Positions 61,801 to 64,000 of a stretch of 64,000 nt of DNA are shown here, one piece after another. The DNA is from Camarhynchus parvulus (taxonomy: Eukaryota > Chordata > Aves > Passeriformes > Thraupidae). Position 1 is the stretch's first letter. The number at the start of each line of letters is the position of its first letter. Location of the stretch: contig NC_044572.1 in the NCBI RefSeq assembly GCF_901933205.1, positions 34,503,501-34,567,500 of the forward strand. Reading direction: 5' to 3'. Position numbers and translations under genes: made by a program. The notes beneath the pieces were generated by a model. It searched no databases, had not been told where the DNA came from, and was given only the letters and a program-made list of their open reading frames with translations.

Positions 61801-64000
61801 TTAAAACCAGCCTGTGGCTCAGAGCTTTAACTGCAGGCGGCACTGCAACATGATCTGCTGGAAATTGTAAAATCAGTGATACAGATTTGGGTGGACTTCT
61901 GTGTGCCCCCTCACTGTTAATAGGTAATAAAATATTAACATTTCAGTGTGATGTGGGATTTTTTTTGGTGTGACCCTGTGTTTAACTGCCAACAACACGC
62001 AGGTGTAAAATTATTTCAGTTACAGGAGAAGTACTTGAATACCACCTAGACAGTTGTGTGTTCAGAAGGTCTGGAAGTAAAATTGGATGGTTTTCTTCAT
62101 TTTGTTGGTGTTACAGCATGAGCTAGTTTGAATATAATTTTTTCTTTCTTTTCTACAAATATTCCAGTGGAATTATTTTCAGCGCCAAAGGGAAATTTCT
62201 GTAAGACCTTGTCATAGGCCATGTTTTTGCATTTTTCTTGTTTCCCTGCCAATCTGTAACCTCCCTGTCTTTCTAACACTTGGAAAACTTTCTGCATATT
62301 TATGTCAGTTTCTGTGTCAGCTGATGTTGAAATAGGTTTAAAAACCACAGCCAGAACTTTTATTTACCCAAATATTTAGCTTTCAGTTTAACCTGACCCT
62401 AGACTGAACACGTCTGAATTAAAGTAGCCCAACAAATCAGCTACTTTCTACCTCCTCTGACATGCGACTGGCTGTGTAGATACTCTGAGCTTGCCCTAAA
62501 TATTATGAAGGGAGGGAAAGAAGCATGTAAAGGTCAATGCTGTGGTTTACTTGAAGGACAGTGGTTTGTTATAAGCTGCTGTGACTCAATTATTTTTGAT
62601 ACTCTGTTTATCATATCTCAGCTGAAAGATGCTAGGAAAGCTTCTTAGCTAGAAGAGGCAGGTCTCACCAGCTTTTGTTTTCATGAAGGAACATAGACTA
62701 TAAACTGCTTGCATGAAGCATGCTACTTGCTATATGTTTGCAGAAGACTTGTGTTTGGATCCCATCTTCGAGTAACACTGTAGAGGACATAAATTCTAAA
62801 TTATGAGGCTTATTTTGACATTAAATCTTTTCAGCTGGATGATTTTTTTGTTGTTGCTTTAAAACAACGGGTATTTTTACAACACATGAGTATAACATAG
62901 AAAGTATTCAGTTCCTTTCGATGATTTTGTTGCTGGGTGTAGAGACACGGCACTAGCATCTAGCAAGCAAATACATTCCTGTGGTGTTTTCAAAAGCATA
63001 TGAGAAACCATATGTTTTCATAGGAAAACAGCTGTTACCAAGCATATGCTTTCTGAGTAGAGTGAAACATTAAAAGGGCAAAGTAGGACCCCGGCTTGTC
63101 TTCTAGGTTGAATAAAGCTGGCAATAACTGTCTCTTTCAATGTACAGTGGCACTGCATGTAGATATTGCCATGTGGAGTTGTAGCTGGAAGGAGGGAGAC
63201 AGATTAACGTCCACAGTCTGCAGCTTGGAAGAGACAATATAAATCTCTGTCCTGCTCTGACCTGTGAATGCCTCTGTAGGAGTTATAGTAACAGACAAAT
63301 TAGCATAATGTAATTGGCTGGCAAGGTCAGCCCCTCTCCAGGAGCATTAGCAATGTTTACTGTAAGAAGAGACAGACCAAGTATTGTAGGGTAGTACATT
63401 GTCTGTCCTTTTTGAAGGAAGAATAATCATTTTGGACTCCCTACATCACAGACTCCACCATATCTTACTAAAATTCAGATAATCATATTTCTGCCTTAAA
63501 GCAAATAATCTAACAGAACAACAATGTATGTATTCTCTACTATCACACAAATCTTTATTCTTTATGGTTTTGCTTTGAACCTCATTGAATATACTTTTCT
63601 CTCTTTCTCTGTTGAATAGTTTTTTTCTGGATGCTAAACTTCCATATGCATTCCTGCCAGTACCTAATAAATCTTGTTGAGAGAATTAAAATTTCTGGTC
63701 ATATTAAATGAGACACAAATAGTAAATCCAGACAAACTTAGCAGCTTTCTTGTTTGGCTCTTTGAAAATGAAAACTCTGAGCAAAATTCTGGGCCAGCTC
63801 TAGCAATCCAGGCTCACTGAATCCAGCTTTGCAAACCTTGTCACATCTATAGGTAAGAAATGTGAGATGATGTGTTTTAATGGAGATCTCCCATTGAATC
63901 ACAAAGAGCTCTGGCTTTTCAGCCTTTGCTTTCAAAAACGAAAATTTGTAGCAAGCCTTTGAAATGAGTTCAAGCCTTTAGTTATGAAAATATTTGAGAA

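Larger units (their letters stand above)
47070..64000 (+). other. CREB5: CREB5 intron continuing past the window end
   Basis: It starts at the strong donor gtgagt (phase 0). I searched by eye for the next CREB5 coding exon (the Asn-Ile-Ser-Met-His start of the human downstream region) and did not find it in these 16.9 kb. A large intron here matches the very large CREB5 gene of other vertebrates. Landmarks are a palindromic repeat cluster at 48.2 kb, A and T homopolymers at 48.6 and 49.2 kb, a 16-bp tandem duplication at 51.8 kb and an A/C-rich tract at 58.7 kb. Open frames, including one of 140 codons at 57796, are not gene-like. Confidence 0.85.

Noticed and set aside
1..64000. Endogenous retrovirus, DNA transposon, tRNA or other structured RNA genes
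   Set aside because: I saw no LTR pair, reverse-transcriptase frame, terminal inverted repeat of a transposon or tRNA-like promoter box pair. A covariance-model and repeat-library scan could still find decayed copies.

Overview
The window is nuclear DNA from a vertebrate, most likely a bird. Three coding exons with consensus splice sites spell the N-terminus of CREB5 (also CRE-BPa), a bZIP transcription factor of the ATF2/ATF7/CREB5 family. The one interspersed repeat I can recognise is the 3' end of a CR1 retrotransposon. CR1 is typical of birds and other sauropsids, and having so few recognisable repeats in 64 kb fits a compact avian genome. The species cannot be fixed from the sequence.

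Layout. Positions 1 to about 35.2 kb lie upstream of the first recognised coding exon and are either an upstream intron or the 5' region of CREB5. This part holds a short CpG-rich patch (about 10.2-10.45 kb) directly followed by 31 perfect ATGG repeats, a GC-richer CpG-poor block (23.6-25.1 kb), the CR1 fragment (25.2-25.5 kb), an unexplained exon-like open segment near 27.2 kb and a 240 bp polypyrimidine tract (28.0-28.2 kb). The CREB5 exons are at 35194-35265, 38428-38521 and 46948-47069, all on the + strand. They are separated by introns of 3.2 and 8.4 kb with compatible phases (0, then 1, then 0). From 47070 to the end is one large intron. No further CREB5 exon was recognised there, so the Pro/His/Gln-rich centre and the bZIP domain must lie beyond the window.

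Together the three exons encode residues 2-97: a C2H2 zinc finger split by an intron between its Cys and His pairs, then the TPTPT transactivation motif that in ATF2 is phosphorylated by JNK and p38. The rest is intronic or intergenic DNA whose open reading frames look like chance.

The most notable non-genic structures are a 28-bp perfect inverted repeat with extra direct copies at 48.2 kb, the CpG patch joined to the ATGG microsatellite, and a possible retained-intron or intronic-polyadenylation isoform after the third exon. I saw no prokaryotic system, CRISPR array, RNA gene or provirus.
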